Positions 63,173-64,000 of a stretch of DNA of 64,000 nucleotides are shown piece after piece. The notes under the pieces were generated by a model. The model was not told the origin of the DNA and made no database searches. It saw nothing but the letters and a program-made list of their open reading frames with translations. The position numbers and the translations under genes are program-made. The DNA comes from Pseudomonadota bacterium (lineage in GTDB: Bacteria > Pseudomonadota > Gammaproteobacteria > Steroidobacterales > Steroidobacteraceae), in the NCBI GenBank assembly GCA_021792755.1, contig JAJYUA010000010.1:1-64000 (forward strand), written 5' to 3'. Numbering within the stretch: position 1 is the stretch's first letter; each line of letters starts with the position of its first letter.

Positions 63173-64000
63173 ATGATCTCGATGTCATCCAACAGGCATG
63201 GGGTCGGGCCGCGGATCCGCTGGCGGATCTTCGGGTTGCTGTTCACGCTCGGGCTGATCGCCTACGCGCAGCGCACCAGTGTGACGATCGCCGCCGAGCA
63301 GATGATGCCGGACCTGCACCTCACCCAGCTGCAGATCGGCTGGATCGAGCAGGCCTTCGTTATCGGCTACGCGCTTTTTCAGCTGCCGGGCGGCCTGATC
63401 GGGCAGAGGGTTGGTGCCCGCGTGGCATTTACGGCCTTCGGCTTCGTGGCGTTCGCTGCGATCATGGCGAGCCCTGTGGCGCCGGAGTTTATCGGCGGCG
63501 CGGACCTGTTCGTCGTGCTGGTCGCGGCACAGTTTTTCCTCGGGGCGGCGCAAGGCGGAGTCTTTCCCGTCTCGAGCGGTGTCTTCGAGACCTGGTTCCC
63601 CGTTCGCCAATGGTCGCTGGTCCAGGGCGCGCAGAGCATGGGCCTGAATCTCGGCTCCGCGATCACCCCGCCGCTCATTGCCGTGCTCATGCAGGGCATC
63701 GGCTGGCAGCGGGCACTCGTCTGGTCGAGCATGCCGGCGGTCCTGGTGGTCGCGCTTTGGGCCTGGTACGCGCGCGACACGCCGCGTGAGCACCGGGCGG
63801 TCTCGCCCGCTGAGCTGGCGGAGCTCGGCGAGGTCGCGCGGGCGACTGTGGATGCGAAGCTTTCCGTGCGGCGTCTGCTGCGCATGGTCGGGCATCGCAA
63901 TACCGCGCTGCTCACCGCGTCGTATCTGTTGATGAACTATGCTTTCTACCTGATCACCAATTGGTGCTTTCTCTATCTCATCCAGCAGCGTCATTTCCCG
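63173..64000 (+). CDS. MFS transporter (partial, runs off the window end)
   Basis: This is the N-terminal 276 residues of a major facilitator superfamily permease. Helices 1-6 are visible: FGLLFTLGLIAYAQRTSVTIAAEQM, a motif-A-like GGLIGQRVGARVAF between TM2 and TM3, and LGAAQGGVFPVSSGVFETWFP, typical of the anion:cation symporter (ACS) subgroup for organic anions. The seventh helix has begun at the edge. The start is the ATG at 63173 or 63182; neither has a strong ribosome site. It is divergent from the second MttB-family gene, so it may import that pathway's substrate. Confidence 0.82.
   Translation, partial: MISMSSNRHGVGPRIRWRIFGLLFTLGLIAYAQRTSVTIAAEQMMPDLHLTQLQIGWIEQAFVIGYALFQLPGGLIGQRVGARVAFTAFGFVAFAAIMASPVAPEFIGGADLFVVLVAAQFFLGAAQGGVFPVSSGVFETWFPVRQWSLVQGAQSMGLNLGSAITPPLIAVLMQGIGWQRALVWSSMPAVLVVALWAWYARDTPREHRAVSPAELAELGEVARATVDAKLSVRRLLRMVGHRNTALLTASYLLMNYAFYLITNWCFLYLIQQRHFP

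Overview
The window is high-GC bacterial DNA with dense, short-gapped genes. It carries TonB-dependent receptors, an RND efflux pair, TypA, a periplasmic PBP4-type peptidase and a periplasmic trehalase, so the host is a Gram-negative proteobacterium. The overall style suggests a gammaproteobacterium of the Xanthomonadales/Nevskiales/Steroidobacterales type, but the lineage is inferred and not proven here.

Layout. (1) 1-2.0 kb: an island end, with a tyrosine integrase lying between two different partial tRNA genes (3' halves of tRNA-Pro and tRNA-Arg). (2) 2.2-20.8 kb: mostly housekeeping or general genes. These are a formyltransferase, dacB, an APC permease, an RND/MFP efflux pair with a divergent MarR regulator, a trehalase and a TonB receptor that share a tandem LacI-type operator, typA, and an ABC half-transporter. 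(3) 20.9-63 kb: a long accessory region that looks devoted to methylated (quaternary or tertiary) amines.

The amine region has these blocks. Acyl-CoA dehydrogenase, a CaiD-like hydratase, an ADP-forming acyl-CoA ligase and a PatD-like aldehyde dehydrogenase together resemble a trimethylaminobutyraldehyde / gamma-butyrobetaine / carnitine branch. PotF, PotH, PotI and PotG homologues form a complete polyamine/quaternary-amine-type ABC importer, split over three transcription units. A Rieske oxygenase faces a regulator in which a BetI-like TetR repressor is fused to a degenerate Rieske-oxygenase domain. Next come a class III aminotransferase, two PYROXD2-like FAD oxidoreductases and a GcvT-like protein in one operon with PotG. 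Two TonB receptors flank a PLC/acid-phosphatase-type phosphoesterase. Dimethylglycine/sarcosine dehydrogenase and an AraC regulator follow. An operon then carries an MttB-family methyltransferase, an NCS1 permease and soxBDAG, and after it lie a third PYROXD2-like enzyme, a second MttB-family protein and an MFS transporter cut by the window end.

Together these genes could take an imported N-methylated substrate through side-chain oxidation and stepwise demethylation to glycine and one-carbon units. The actual substrate cannot be read from the sequence. Three families of promoter repeats were found by eye. One is a BetI-like palindrome at three promoters, one is a GTATTAT-type motif at three promoters, and one is an 18-bp direct repeat in front of the aminotransferase operon. 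They suggest that the scattered units form one regulon. The most unusual item is the TetR-Rieske fusion at 29626-31197.
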